NCBI GenBank assembly: GCA_910574995.1
Contig: CAJTCS010000004.1
Location: forward strand, 1-64,000
DNA length: 64,000 nt
Direction: 5' to 3'
From: Oscillospiraceae bacterium
GTDB lineage: Bacteria; Bacillota; Clostridia; Oscillospirales; Acutalibacteraceae
Of this stretch, positions 53,629 through 60,250 are shown one piece after another (the first letter of the stretch is position 1; each line of letters begins with the position of its first letter). A program made the position numbers and the translations under genes. The notes beneath the pieces were generated by a model. It was not told where the DNA came from. It made no database searches and worked only from the letters and a program-made list of their open reading frames with translations.

Positions 53629-53975
53629 TGGATATCACAACCTCCCCGCAGTCCATTGGAAAACAGCAGCCCGCAGGCCGTGAACATACGGTAGGGCGTG
53701 GCCAGCACCGTGATGTCCTTCTGCTTGGCCAGCGCCACTACGTCTTCATGTATCTTCTTGCCCCGCACAAAGATGATGCAGTGCATATCCATCATCTCCG
53801 CGGTACGCACCACCTGGGGGTTCATCAGGCCTGTCAGCAGCACGGACTGGTCTTTTACAAAGGCCAGCACGTCGCTCATCATGTCGCTGCCGCAGGCCGT
53901 CTTTACCTCCTCGTCCAAAGCGCCTTCATTGAGCACCTGGCATTTCAGGATATCGATAATGTCTCTAACTTTCAT
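53625..53975 (-). CDS. DRTGG-domain protein, first gene of the hydrogenase operon
   Basis: 116 residues. KVRDIIDILKCQVLNEG, ACGSDMMSDVLAFVKDQSVLLTGLMN and IIFVRGKKI fit a single DRTGG domain. It is first behind the promoter at 54068-54096 and is followed by the SpoIIAB-like gene with a four-base overlap. It is a paralogue of the 51400 gene. Confidence 0.8.
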   Translation of the reverse strand: MKVRDIIDILKCQVLNEGALDEEVKTACGSDMMSDVLAFVKDQSVLLTGLMNPQVVRTAEMMDMHCIIFVRGKKIHEDVVALAKQKDITVLATPYRMFTACGLLFSNGLRGGCDIQ

Positions 53976-54067
53976 AACCTGCCATTCCTCCCGGGTACAT
54001 GAGATTTTTGGTTTGCCTGGGAGCGCGCCCCAAAAGCATCCCTGCCCTCTGGGCGTTGCCCATGGGT

Positions 54068-54096
54068 ATTATATCATAAAAGAAAGGAGAGTGCAA
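54068..54096 (-). promoter_or_regulatory. Promoter of the hydrogenase operon
   Basis: Minus strand TTGCAC (54091-54096), 17-base spacer, TATAAT (54068-54073), about 93 bases upstream of the first gene. Upstream of the -35 is an AT-rich run that could act as an UP element and ends at the prophage boundary (54106). Confidence 0.75.
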
Positions 54097-54105
54097 ATAT
54101 TTTTA

Positions 54106-54121
54106 TATAATTTGCCTCTAT
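54106..54121 (+). repeat. Left copy of the 16-bp flanking direct repeat
   Basis: TATAATTTGCCTCTAT, identical to 59824-59839. A degraded inverted copy (AGAG-TGCAAAT) lies just outside at 54087-54097. Confidence 0.8.
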
Positions 54122-54139
54122 CGGCGCGGTATATCATTA

Positions 54140-54171
54140 AGTGCGAAAGAGCTAATTAGCTCGGACGCACT
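54140..54171 (+). promoter_or_regulatory. Nested palindrome at the left end of the prophage
   Basis: AGTGCG and CGCACT enclose the 14-bp perfect palindrome GAGCTAATTAGCTC (54149-54162), followed by ATCTTTTTAT. It could be an operator of the adjacent HTH protein or a terminator against read-in from the host side. Confidence 0.5.
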
Positions 54172-54208
54172 ATCTTTTTATCCAAAAACAGCGAGAGGAG
54201 GCGGAAAA

Positions 54209-54454
54209 ATGGCGGGAATTTGTTTGACGTTCGGCAAGCGACGGGAAATTGAGCGGCTTTATAACGACGATATGAGGCCGAGCGAAATCGCGGCGGCGGT
54301 CGGGGTAACGACCGCGACCATTTACCGGGAGCTCAAGCGGGGCGAGACGGGCGAGCTCGACAAGCATTTCCGCCCGGCGTACTCGGCGGAGGCGGCGGAG
54401 CGGGCGATACGGCTCTCTATCAGGAACAGGGGACGGAGAAAGGCAGAAAAATAA
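54209..54454 (+). CDS. Small HTH protein related to the IS30 transposase DNA-binding domain
   Basis: 81 residues with GAGAGGAGG upstream. The helix-turn-helix EIAAAVGVTTATIYRELKRG matches the HTH_38 domain at the N-terminus of IS30 transposases; the transposase at 58685 has TIADELRVHISTIYREIKRG and both continue with an RYSADKAE/AYSAEAAE segment. There is no DDE domain. As a free DNA-binding domain at the opposite end of the element it could be a repressor or end-binding factor. Confidence 0.75.
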   Translation: MAGICLTFGKRREIERLYNDDMRPSEIAAAVGVTTATIYRELKRGETGELDKHFRPAYSAEAAERAIRLSIRNRGRRKAEK

Positions 54455-54478
54455 ATCCGAGAGGGGATTACTTATACC

Positions 54479-55465
54479 ATGAAAGAAAACGGCATTTTGA
54501 AAAATCTCCGCGAGACGTACCTCCTCGCGGCGGCGGATTTAGAGCTATTCCCGGAGGGCTCCGAGGAATACCGCCGGGCAGAGGTCGCGGCTATGAACAC
54601 GTCGAGGACGGTTTTCGAGCTTTTCGGAGCGACCGCCGCCGAGGACTTGCGAGCGGCGGGTTTGGAAAAGCGGAAACAGGTAGCCGAGCGTATGCGCCGG
54701 GGCCACGCGGCGACGAATTTCGAGAAAATCACGGAGAGCCCGGAGGCCCTCGCCGCTTTCCTCTCCTCCCTCCCCTTGCTCGCTGGGCCGTGGGACGAGG
54801 CTTTTCACCGTCGGTATTGTGACGCTTGCTCGGCGGAGGAGTGCGGCGGGTGCGAAAATAAGGCGCTCAATAATCCGTTTTGGTGGTTGAGCCTTGCGGC
54901 GGAGGAGAGGGGCATGAGCGGGGAAAGTGGCCACAAGAGAATAATCGACGTTGCGTGTGGTAGCAAAATGTTTTGGTTCGATAAGCATAATCCGGACGTG
55001 GAATTTTGCGACAAGCGGACAGTCGAATATCACGAGTTTTATCCGAAACAGTATATCGAGGTCGCCCCGGATACGGTTTGCGACTTTACCGCCCTCCCAT
55101 TTGAGAGCGGCTCGTATATGGTTATCGACTATCTCTCCGGCATGGTGAGCGCGTGGGTCAAGTGCGAGCTCTCCTCCCGCGTGGGGGTGCTGGGCATTGT
55201 GAAAAAGGTCGCCTATCTTCTCGCCGTCGCCGTGGCTATTGTCGCGGATTGGGTCGTACAGGTGGCGGGGGCGGAAATCGGGATTGATTTCGGCGGCTTT
55301 TTCTTTTTTGGCTTGCTCGTGACTATCTGGCTCGTACTCAATGAGTGTATCTCTATTCTCGAGAACATTTCGGAGATTGGCGTACCTCTCCCCGCTTTTC
55401 TGCTGAAACTCATTGAAAAATTGAAAAAGACCGTAGAGAACACAGGCGAGAACGAAACACAGTAA
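54479..55465 (+). CDS. Fusion of a phage DNA-binding protein, truncated methyltransferase and holin
   Basis: 328 residues in three parts. Residues 1-~145 are an early phage protein with a Cys cluster (YCDACSAEECGGC, 113-125). Residues ~152-213 match the start of phage class I methyltransferases (IIDVACGSKMFWFDKHNPDV, then PDTVCDFTALPF), but the DPPH-type active site that should follow is missing. From about 213 (MVIDYLSGMVSAW) the sequence is a phage holin with three hydrophobic helices and a typical NECISILENISEIGVPLP segment. The simplest reading is an in-frame deletion that joined an early gene to the lysis module. It is followed 17 bases later by the endolysin. Confidence 0.8.
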   Translation: MKENGILKNLRETYLLAAADLELFPEGSEEYRRAEVAAMNTSRTVFELFGATAAEDLRAAGLEKRKQVAERMRRGHAATNFEKITESPEALAAFLSSLPLLAGPWDEAFHRRYCDACSAEECGGCENKALNNPFWWLSLAAEERGMSGESGHKRIIDVACGSKMFWFDKHNPDVEFCDKRTVEYHEFYPKQYIEVAPDTVCDFTALPFESGSYMVIDYLSGMVSAWVKCELSSRVGVLGIVKKVAYLLAVAVAIVADWVVQVAGAEIGIDFGGFFFFGLLVTIWLVLNECISILENISEIGVPLPAFLLKLIEKLKKTVENTGENETQ

Positions 55466-55482
55466 AAACGGAGGCGCAAAAA

Positions 55483-56226
55483 ATGAGCAATAGTAATTTG
55501 GTAAGCTATACGAGGATTTCTCCGAACAAGAACAGCCCGCGAAATCACGATATCGACCGTATCTCTATCCATTGTGTTGTGGGACAGTGTACGGTGGAGC
55601 GTATCGGGGAGATTTTCGCCCCGGAGAGCCGGGAGGCAAGCTCTAACTATGGTATCGGGCTCGACGGGCGTATCGGTATGTACGTCGAGGAGAAAGACCG
55701 CTCGTGGTGTACCTCGAGCGGGGCAAACGACCACAGGGCGGTTACTATCGAGGTCGCCAGCGATACCGCACACCCCTACGCCGTGAAAGCCGCCGCATTT
55801 TCCGCACTCCTCGACCTCTGTACCGACATTTGCAAGAGGAACGGGAAAAAGCGGCTCTTATGGTTTGGAGACAAGGAAAAGACACTCGCCTACACGCCGA
55901 AAGCTGACGAAATGGTTTTGACCGTTCATCGGTGGTTTGCAAACAAGGCTTGTCCCGGCGAATATCTGTATAGCCGTCACGGGGAAATCGCGGCGGAGGT
56001 AACGAAACGGCTCGCGGCGGAGGACAAGCCCGCCGGGACGGGAGACAATCCCTCCGCATGGGCCAAGGCCGCAACGGAGTATTGCAAGCGCAAGGGAATT
56101 TTTGCCGGGGACGGCGCGGGTAATTTCGATTGGCAAAAGCCGATTACCCGCGAACAGGTCGCCGCCGTGCTCTATCGGACGCTCGAGCGGGCCGGGCTCC
56201 TCGAGGCTCTCCCGGACAAGAAATAA
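55483..56226 (+). CDS. Phage endolysin: N-acetylmuramoyl-L-alanine amidase with SLH-like domain
   Basis: 247 residues. Residues 1-~180 form an amidase_2/PGRP-type domain: ISIHCVVGQC (first zinc His), SSNYGIGLDGRIGMYVEE, HRAVTIEVASDT and the later VHRWFANKACPG with His and Cys ligands. A Pro/Gly linker leads to one SLH-like module (about 190-240) with ITREQVAAVLYRTLERAG. This could target the enzyme to pyruvylated wall polymer. No signal peptide; the holin part of the preceding gene would release it. Ended by a strong terminator. Confidence 0.88.
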   Translation: MSNSNLVSYTRISPNKNSPRNHDIDRISIHCVVGQCTVERIGEIFAPESREASSNYGIGLDGRIGMYVEEKDRSWCTSSGANDHRAVTIEVASDTAHPYAVKAAAFSALLDLCTDICKRNGKKRLLWFGDKEKTLAYTPKADEMVLTVHRWFANKACPGEYLYSRHGEIAAEVTKRLAAEDKPAGTGDNPSAWAKAATEYCKRKGIFAGDGAGNFDWQKPITREQVAAVLYRTLERAGLLEALPDKK

Positions 56227-56228
56227 GA

Positions 56229-56266
56229 AAAGCGGGCGGGGGTTTGATACCCTCGCCCGCTTTTTG
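56229..56266 (+). terminator. Terminator after the endolysin
   Basis: AGCGGGCG pairs with CGCCCGCT, extended by GGG/CCC, and is followed by TTTTTG. Confidence 0.85.
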
Positions 56267-56269
56267 TTG

Positions 56270-56975
56270 TAATCAGAAAACCACTCGCAAGGCGAGTGGT
56301 TCAAAAAAAGCCTAATGGCGATGATGTAGACAAAAAACCTCCCTTTGCAATAGAATACAGGTGCGGTCTGGCAGCTGCACCAAATAAGCAAAGGGAGGCC
56401 ATCCAAAGTGAATGACGTAAATAGTTTATCACACACGAAATGGAATTGCAAATATCACATAGTATTTGCGCCGAAATATCGCAGAAAAGTCTTCTATGGA
56501 GAAAAGAGGAGAGAGATAGGAGAAATTTTGCGAACACTGTGTGAGTGGAAGAAGGTCAAAATCATAGAAGCAGAAGTGTGCCCGGACCATATCCATATGC
56601 TAGTGGAAATTCCACCGAAAGTGGCGGTGTCGAGCTTTATGGGATATTTGAAGGGAAAGAGCAGCCTGATGATCTATGAGAAATTCCCGGAGTTGCGGTA
56701 TAAGTATCGGAATCGAGAATTCTGGTGTCGAGGGTATTATGTGGACACTGCGGGAAAGAATGCGAAAAAAATCGCGGAGTACATTAAGCATCAACTGGAT
56801 GAGGATAAGGCTGGAGAACAACTGACGATGGGGAATTTCTAAGCCCGTTTACGGGTGGCAAGTAGCAAATCTCTCGCGGGTGTCAGGCCGTACTTGCGTG
56901 ACGAGACGCGCTTGCTAGTAACATAGGGCTTTGCCCGTCTATGAAGAACCCCCGGCAAAGCCGGGGGGTTCCTCT
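56270..56975 (+). mobile_element. IS200/IS605-type insertion sequence (tnpA only)
   Basis: The unit has a left-end hairpin (AACCACTCGC/GCGAGTGGTT, 56279-56301), a single Y1 transposase gene and a right-end hairpin (GAACCCCCGGC/GCCGGGGGGTTC, 56946-56971). There is no tnpB. Exact ends are approximate because this family makes no target duplication. It is nested between the endolysin and the HIRAN-like gene of the prophage. Confidence 0.75.
56408..56842 (+). CDS. tnpA: IS200-like Y1 transposase TnpA
   Basis: 144 residues from a GTG start with AAAGGGAGG upstream. CPDHIHMLVEIPP supplies the HUH metal motif (His61, His63), and Tyr125 in EYIKHQ is the likely nucleophile. Length and motifs are complete, so the protein may be active. 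It moves single-stranded DNA by the peel-and-paste route, recognising the end hairpins. Confidence 0.93.
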   Translation: MNDVNSLSHTKWNCKYHIVFAPKYRRKVFYGEKRREIGEILRTLCEWKKVKIIEAEVCPDHIHMLVEIPPKVAVSSFMGYLKGKSSLMIYEKFPELRYKYRNREFWCRGYYVDTAGKNAKKIAEYIKHQLDEDKAGEQLTMGNF

Positions 56976-56988
56976 TTGCCTACGGCGA

Positions 56989-57516
56989 TTATGCGCTTTT
57001 CTTGAAATAGACGGCTATCTCGAGGCCGCACTTATCGCCGCCGCCCGTGACGGCGAAATCGGAGAGACCCGCGTATCTATCCATGAGCGGGAGAACGCCG
57101 GGCAAATCCTTTTTTGCAATATTGCCGACTTGCTCCCCGTTGTAGAACACGCCGACGGCGGGCTCTCCCTCGAAATCGTAGACCTCAAGAGTAAACGCTC
57201 TCGGGTGCGGCTCCTCCGCCGCAATCTCCCGGAGTATCTCTTGACGGTTATGCGCTGGGCCGTCGTCATTATCAAAGGTTACGCCGACGACCCGGTAAAT
57301 ACGGCGGTCGAGAGCGGCTCGGCGGGTATCCTCCCTCGCCCGGCGCTCACGGTCGGCGGCGGCTCTCCGCTCCCGCTCCTCGGCGGCGGTGCGCTGGGCC
57401 TCCTCCGCCTCCCGCTTGAGCTTGCCTTTTTTCACGAGGCGGTATATCAGCACACAGATACCGACCGGGTAGAAAATAACAAGTAAGACGATTTCCCACG
57501 TTTTGAGCTTTCGCAT
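56989..57516 (-). CDS. Membrane-anchored HIRAN-like prophage protein
   Basis: 175 residues. One membrane helix (about 7-28) is followed by a strongly charged helix rich in Glu, Arg and Ala (about 30-70, likely coiled coil) and then a domain with VVGVTFDNDDGPAHNRQEIL and VGVFYNGEQVGNIAKKDLP, which resembles HIRAN domains. It is the only minus-strand gene in the prophage and diverges from the repressor gene, a place often taken by lysogeny genes. GGGAGG precedes ATG. Function unknown. Confidence 0.65.
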   Translation of the reverse strand: MRKLKTWEIVLLVIFYPVGICVLIYRLVKKGKLKREAEEAQRTAAEERERRAAADRERRAREDTRRAALDRRIYRVVGVTFDNDDGPAHNRQEILREIAAEEPHPRAFTLEVYDFEGEPAVGVFYNGEQVGNIAKKDLPGVLPLMDRYAGLSDFAVTGGGDKCGLEIAVYFKKSA

Positions 57517-57540
57517 TGGTAAAGCCTCCCTTTAGTACAG

Positions 57541-57568
57541 ATTGTAAGAAAGAAAACCGACTTGTAAA
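57541..57568 (-). promoter_or_regulatory. Promoter for the HIRAN-like gene
   Basis: Minus strand TTTACA (57563-57568), 16-base spacer, TACAAT (57541-57546). The -35 falls inside the left arm of the palindrome at 57561-57581. Confidence 0.6.
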
Positions 57569-57581
57569 TCTTTATTACAAG
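57561..57581. promoter_or_regulatory. Candidate repressor operator between divergent prophage genes
   Basis: CTTGTAA (57561-57567) and TTACAAG (57575-57581) are a perfect inverted repeat with a seven-base centre. A further TTGTAA half site lies at 57542-57547. The position over the HIRAN-gene -35 and before the XRE gene fits repressor control. Confidence 0.6.
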
Positions 57582-57637
57582 AATACACGATATTTATGAT
57601 ACAGTCAAGGGGCCACAACACAGGGAGGGCAATTTTT

Positions 57638-57880
57638 TTGAAGATTTACGACTATAACGGTCTAAAGAACGTCGCCGGGGAGCGTATCCACCAGCGGCGC
57701 ACGACGCTACGAATATCACAAGCCGACCTCTCCGCCCGTATGCAGGTGCAAGGGGTAACTATCGAGCGGGAGGCTATCTCGAAGATAGAGACCGGGGACA
57801 GATTTATAACCGACTACGAGCTAATGACTTTCGCCGAGGTTTTAGGCGTGTCTATGGATTGGCTCACAGGCAAAGAGTAA
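57638..57880 (+). CDS. XRE-family transcriptional regulator
   Basis: 80 residues from a TTG at 57638, chosen because AGGGAGGG lies eight bases upstream; no ATG is suitable. The HTH spans RTTLRISQADLSARMQVQG and continues REAISKIETGDRFITDYELM, ending VLGVSMDWLTGKE, typical of phage Cro/CI-like regulators. It probably binds the TTGTAA sites just upstream and controls the HIRAN-like gene and itself. A terminator follows. Confidence 0.85.
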   Translation: MKIYDYNGLKNVAGERIHQRRTTLRISQADLSARMQVQGVTIEREAISKIETGDRFITDYELMTFAEVLGVSMDWLTGKE

Positions 57881-57883
57881 GAA

Positions 57884-57912
57884 CGGCCCGGCGGGGAGCT
57901 CCCGCCGGGCCG
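57884..57912 (+). terminator. GC-rich hairpin after the XRE gene
   Basis: Perfect 12-bp stem CGGCCCGGCGGG/CCCGCCGGGCCG with a five-base loop. The T tract is weak. Confidence 0.6.
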
Positions 57913-57919
57913 CATTTCA

Positions 57920-57984
57920 TACACAAAAAATGTGTAAAGAATTTTTAAGAAACCCTTGAATTATACACAAGGAATGTGTATAAT
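57920..57984 (+). promoter_or_regulatory. hicAB promoter with duplicated operator
   Basis: TTGAAT (57956-57961), 17-base spacer, TATAAT (57979-57984). The inverted repeat TACACA-N5-TGTGTA occurs twice, at 57920-57936 and 57964-57980; the second fills the promoter spacer and touches the -10. This layout fits autorepression by a dimeric HicB. Confidence 0.75.
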
Positions 57985-58007
57985 AGAGGATGTAAGGAGG
58001 GTCGGGC

Positions 58008-58181
58008 ATGAAAACAAAAGATTTCATAGAGCTTTTAGAAAAAAACGGCTGGAAGTTCAAACGGCACGGCTCAAATCACGATATTTACACAAAGGGAGGA
58101 GAGAGGGAAAGCGTACCGAGACACAGAGAGATAGACGAGGATTTAGCAAAGGCAATCATAAAGCGGCGGGGGCTGAAATAG
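58008..58181 (+). CDS. hicA: HicA family mRNA interferase toxin
   Basis: 57 residues. MKTKDFIELLEKNGWKFKR followed by HGSNHDIYTK matches HicA: a dsRBD-like fold in which the His of the GSxH segment is catalytic. RESVPRHREIDEDLAKAI is the C-terminal conserved part. AAGGAGG precedes ATG. HicA cleaves mRNA when free of HicB. It lies 46 bases before hicB in a promoter-operator controlled pair. Confidence 0.88.
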   Translation: MKTKDFIELLEKNGWKFKRHGSNHDIYTKGGERESVPRHREIDEDLAKAIIKRRGLK

Positions 58182-58227
58182 GCTCCCCCGCCTATGCCTA
58201 TAATATAAACTTTGAGGAGGTCTCATT

Positions 58228-58626
58228 ATGAAAGCGGCTTATCCTATCGTTATGAGCAAAGGGGCGGAGCGTATCGTCGTATATGTCCCGGACTTTAATA
58301 TCAATACGCAAGGCGAGGACTACGCCGACGCTATGGAAATGGCGCGGGACGCTATCGGCCTAATGGGTATTGATATGGAGGACGATAGAGAAAGTATCCC
58401 GGCCCCGTCCTCTTTGGAGTCCGTACACGGAGAGGCGGAGAGCGACGTTATTACTCTCGTCGATGTAGATTTTACAGAGTATCGCAGAAAGCATGATATG
58501 AGAACGGTTAGGAGAAATGTATCCTTGCCGTCATGGTTAGACTCGGCGGCGAAAGAGGCCGAAATAAATGTATCGGCAGTATTGGCGCGAGCATTAAAAC
58601 ACGAGCTCAATATAGCGGAACAATAA
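58228..58626 (+). CDS. hicB: HicB family antitoxin
   Basis: 132 residues. The N-terminal partially degraded RNase H-like HicB domain is visible (VVYVPDFNINTQGEDYADAMEMARDAIGL) and the C-terminus has a ribbon-helix-helix-like segment, NVSLPSWLDSAAKEAEINVSAVLARAL, which should bind the TACACA-N5-TGTGTA operators. GAGGAGG precedes ATG. The toxin-first order is typical of hicAB. Confidence 0.9.
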   Translation: MKAAYPIVMSKGAERIVVYVPDFNINTQGEDYADAMEMARDAIGLMGIDMEDDRESIPAPSSLESVHGEAESDVITLVDVDFTEYRRKHDMRTVRRNVSLPSWLDSAAKEAEINVSAVLARALKHELNIAEQ

Positions 58627-58634
58627 GAGGGCAA

Positions 58635-58667
58635 GGGGGACGGGGGCCGTCCCCCTTTTTGATTTTT
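58635..58667 (+). terminator. Terminator after hicB
   Basis: GGGGGACGG pairs with CCGTCCCCC across GGG, followed by TTTTTGATTTTT. Confidence 0.88.
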
Positions 58668-58684
58668 CGAGGGAGGGTCAAGCT

Positions 58685-59782
58685 ATGGCGCGGAGACGGG
58701 GAGAGACCAAAAAGGAAAAGGCGGAAAAGAAACAAAAAGAGAAAAAGTACGAGCACTTGACGTATAAAAAGAGACTCCGCCTTGAGGTCACGCTCCGCCA
58801 GAAGATACACAAGCAGACCATAGCCGACGAGCTCCGGGTACATATCTCCACCATATACCGGGAAATCAAGCGCGGGGAGTATGAACACCTTAACAGCGAT
58901 TACACGACGGAGATACGGTATAGCGCCGATAAAGCCGAGGCCAAATATCAAGAGGGGCTCGCCGCAAAGGGAGCACCCCTTAAAATCGGGAATAATTTTG
59001 AAGTAGCCGAGTTTATCGAGGAAAAGATACTCCGCGAGGATTATTCCCCGGTCGCCGTGTGTGCCCTCTTGCGCGAGGAGGAATACCGCGAGAAATACCA
59101 TATCACATTTTGCCGGGCCACGATTTACAAGTATATCGACGACGGGAATATCTTTCCCCATATCACAAACAAAGACCTCCCGGAAAAGGGACAGCGCAAG
59201 CGGGAGTATAAGAAAGTACGGGAGAAACGGCCTCCAAGGGGCCGGAGTATCGAGGAGCGCCCGCCGGAGATAGAGACCCGCGAGGAGGTCGGACATTGGG
59301 AGGGCGATACCGTCGTCGGAAAGAAAGGCTCAAGGGCGAGGCTCCTCGTATTCTCCGAGAGGGCTACCCGGAACGAGATTATTCTAAAAATCCCGGACGG
59401 CACTACAAAGAGCGTCGTCCGGGCGCTGGATAGACTCGAGAGGCGTTTCGGCGCAGACTTCCCGAGGATATTCAAGTCGATTACTTTCGACAACGGCTCC
59501 GAGTTCGCAGATTGCGACGGCCTCGAGCGGAGCCGCCGGAGGAAAGGGAAAAAGCGGACGACCGTTTACTATTGTCACCCGTACACAGCTTGCGAGCGGG
59601 GGACAAATGAGAATATTAACCGCATGATACGCCGCAAGTTCCCGAAAGGTACGGATTTCGACAAGGTAAAGACTGCCGAGGTCAAAGCCGCCGAGACATG
59701 GCTCAATAATTATCCTCGCGGGATTTTGGGCTATCGGAGCGCCGCGAGCGCGTTCTCCGAGGCCGTCGGCCTTGCCGCGTAA
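58685..59782 (+). CDS. IS30 family transposase of the prophage
   Basis: 365 residues. After a very basic N-terminus comes an HTH_38 domain (TIADELRVHISTIYREIKRG, 45-64) and a complete DDE domain: Asp208 in HWEGDTVVG, Asp269 in ITFDNGSEF and Glu309 in RGTNENINRMIRRKFPKG, the usual IS30 signature. GAGGGAGGG precedes ATG. It is the only candidate recombinase of the element besides the nested IS200, lies at the extreme right end, and probably drove integration. Whether it still works is unknown. Confidence 0.92.
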   Translation: MARRRGETKKEKAEKKQKEKKYEHLTYKKRLRLEVTLRQKIHKQTIADELRVHISTIYREIKRGEYEHLNSDYTTEIRYSADKAEAKYQEGLAAKGAPLKIGNNFEVAEFIEEKILREDYSPVAVCALLREEEYREKYHITFCRATIYKYIDDGNIFPHITNKDLPEKGQRKREYKKVREKRPPRGRSIEERPPEIETREEVGHWEGDTVVGKKGSRARLLVFSERATRNEIILKIPDGTTKSVVRALDRLERRFGADFPRIFKSITFDNGSEFADCDGLERSRRRKGKKRTTVYYCHPYTACERGTNENINRMIRRKFPKGTDFDKVKTAEVKAAETWLNNYPRGILGYRSAASAFSEAVGLAA

Positions 59783-59823
59783 AATATTTTATAGTTTTTT
59801 CGCATAAATTACTTGACATTTAC

Positions 59824-59839
59824 TATAATTTGCCTCTAT
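59824..59839 (+). repeat. Right copy of the 16-bp flanking direct repeat
   Basis: TATAATTTGCCTCTAT, identical to 54106-54121, 41 bases past the transposase stop. It marks the right border of the prophage. Confidence 0.8.
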
Positions 59840-59871
59840 TCCCAGCCGCCGCCTTCCCTGCCAGGCCAACT

Positions 59872-59899
59872 AAAAAAAGCCCCTGCATGGGGGCTTTTC
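59872..59899 (-). terminator. Terminator of the HPr gene
   Basis: AAAAGCCCC and GGGGCTTTT arms with a five-base loop and flanking A run, 20 bases past the HPr stop. Confidence 0.8.
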
Positions 59900-59920
59900 C
59901 TATGTATTCCCTTTTGCGGC

Positions 59921-60184
59921 CTATTCCCCCAGCTCTTCCTCTAAAAGCCGGGCGGCGCAGGCCAGGGCCGCCTCTTCGTCTGGCCCGCTGCATTCTACCT
60001 CCACCTGGGCCCGGGAGGGGATGCCCGCGGCCAGCAGGTTCATCATGCTTTTGCCGTCCGCGCGCACCTCCCCATACCGCAGGCGCACCGAGCTTTCATA
60101 GCGCCCCATCTGCTCGGAAAAAAGCCCGGCCGGACGCATATGCAGGTTCCCTTCACTGTTCCAGATGACCGTTTTGGATACCAT
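59921..60184 (-). CDS. ptsH: HPr family phosphocarrier protein
   Basis: 87 residues. NLHMRPAGLF holds the PEP-dependent phosphorylation site His15 and DGKSMMNLLAAGI the regulatory Ser46 site, both at the canonical positions. Met replaces the usual Ala after His15. The protein carries phosphate in the PTS and, phosphorylated on Ser46, assists CcpA in Firmicutes. No PTS enzyme gene is near. It lies next to the prophage border. Confidence 0.88.
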   Translation of the reverse strand: MVSKTVIWNSEGNLHMRPAGLFSEQMGRYESSVRLRYGEVRADGKSMMNLLAAGIPSRAQVEVECSGPDEEAALACAARLLEEELGE

Positions 60185-60250
60185 TTGCCCTCTCCTCTCC
60201 TGTGTCCTGGGGACGCCCTGGCCAGGCTAGCCCCACATCCCCCACTCCTG

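Larger units (their letters stand above)
54106..59839 (+). mobile_element. Deleted prophage of transposase type, flanked by a 16-bp direct repeat
   Basis: The block has phage-type genes (DNA-binding protein, methyltransferase-holin fusion, endolysin, repressor region, toxin-antitoxin) and an IS30-type transposase at its right end, with no tyrosine or serine integrase, terminase, capsid or tail gene. Codon use differs from its neighbours, for example more CTC, GAG-TTC and CGG-type codons. The same 16-bp sequence marks both ends. It sits between the hydrogenase operon promoter and the HPr gene. Confidence 0.8.

Noticed and set aside
56946-56971. Hairpin as an ordinary terminator for prophage genes
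   Set aside because: Its position and GGCAAAGCC core fit the right-end hairpin of the nested IS200 better; a dual role is not excluded.
59814-59829. TTGACA...TATAAT near the right prophage end
   Set aside because: The hexamers are only five bases apart, far too close for a promoter.
54106-59839. Conjugative or integrase-type genomic island
   Set aside because: There is no relaxase, type IV secretion gene or site-specific integrase; the phage lysis genes and IS30 transposase point to a prophage relic.
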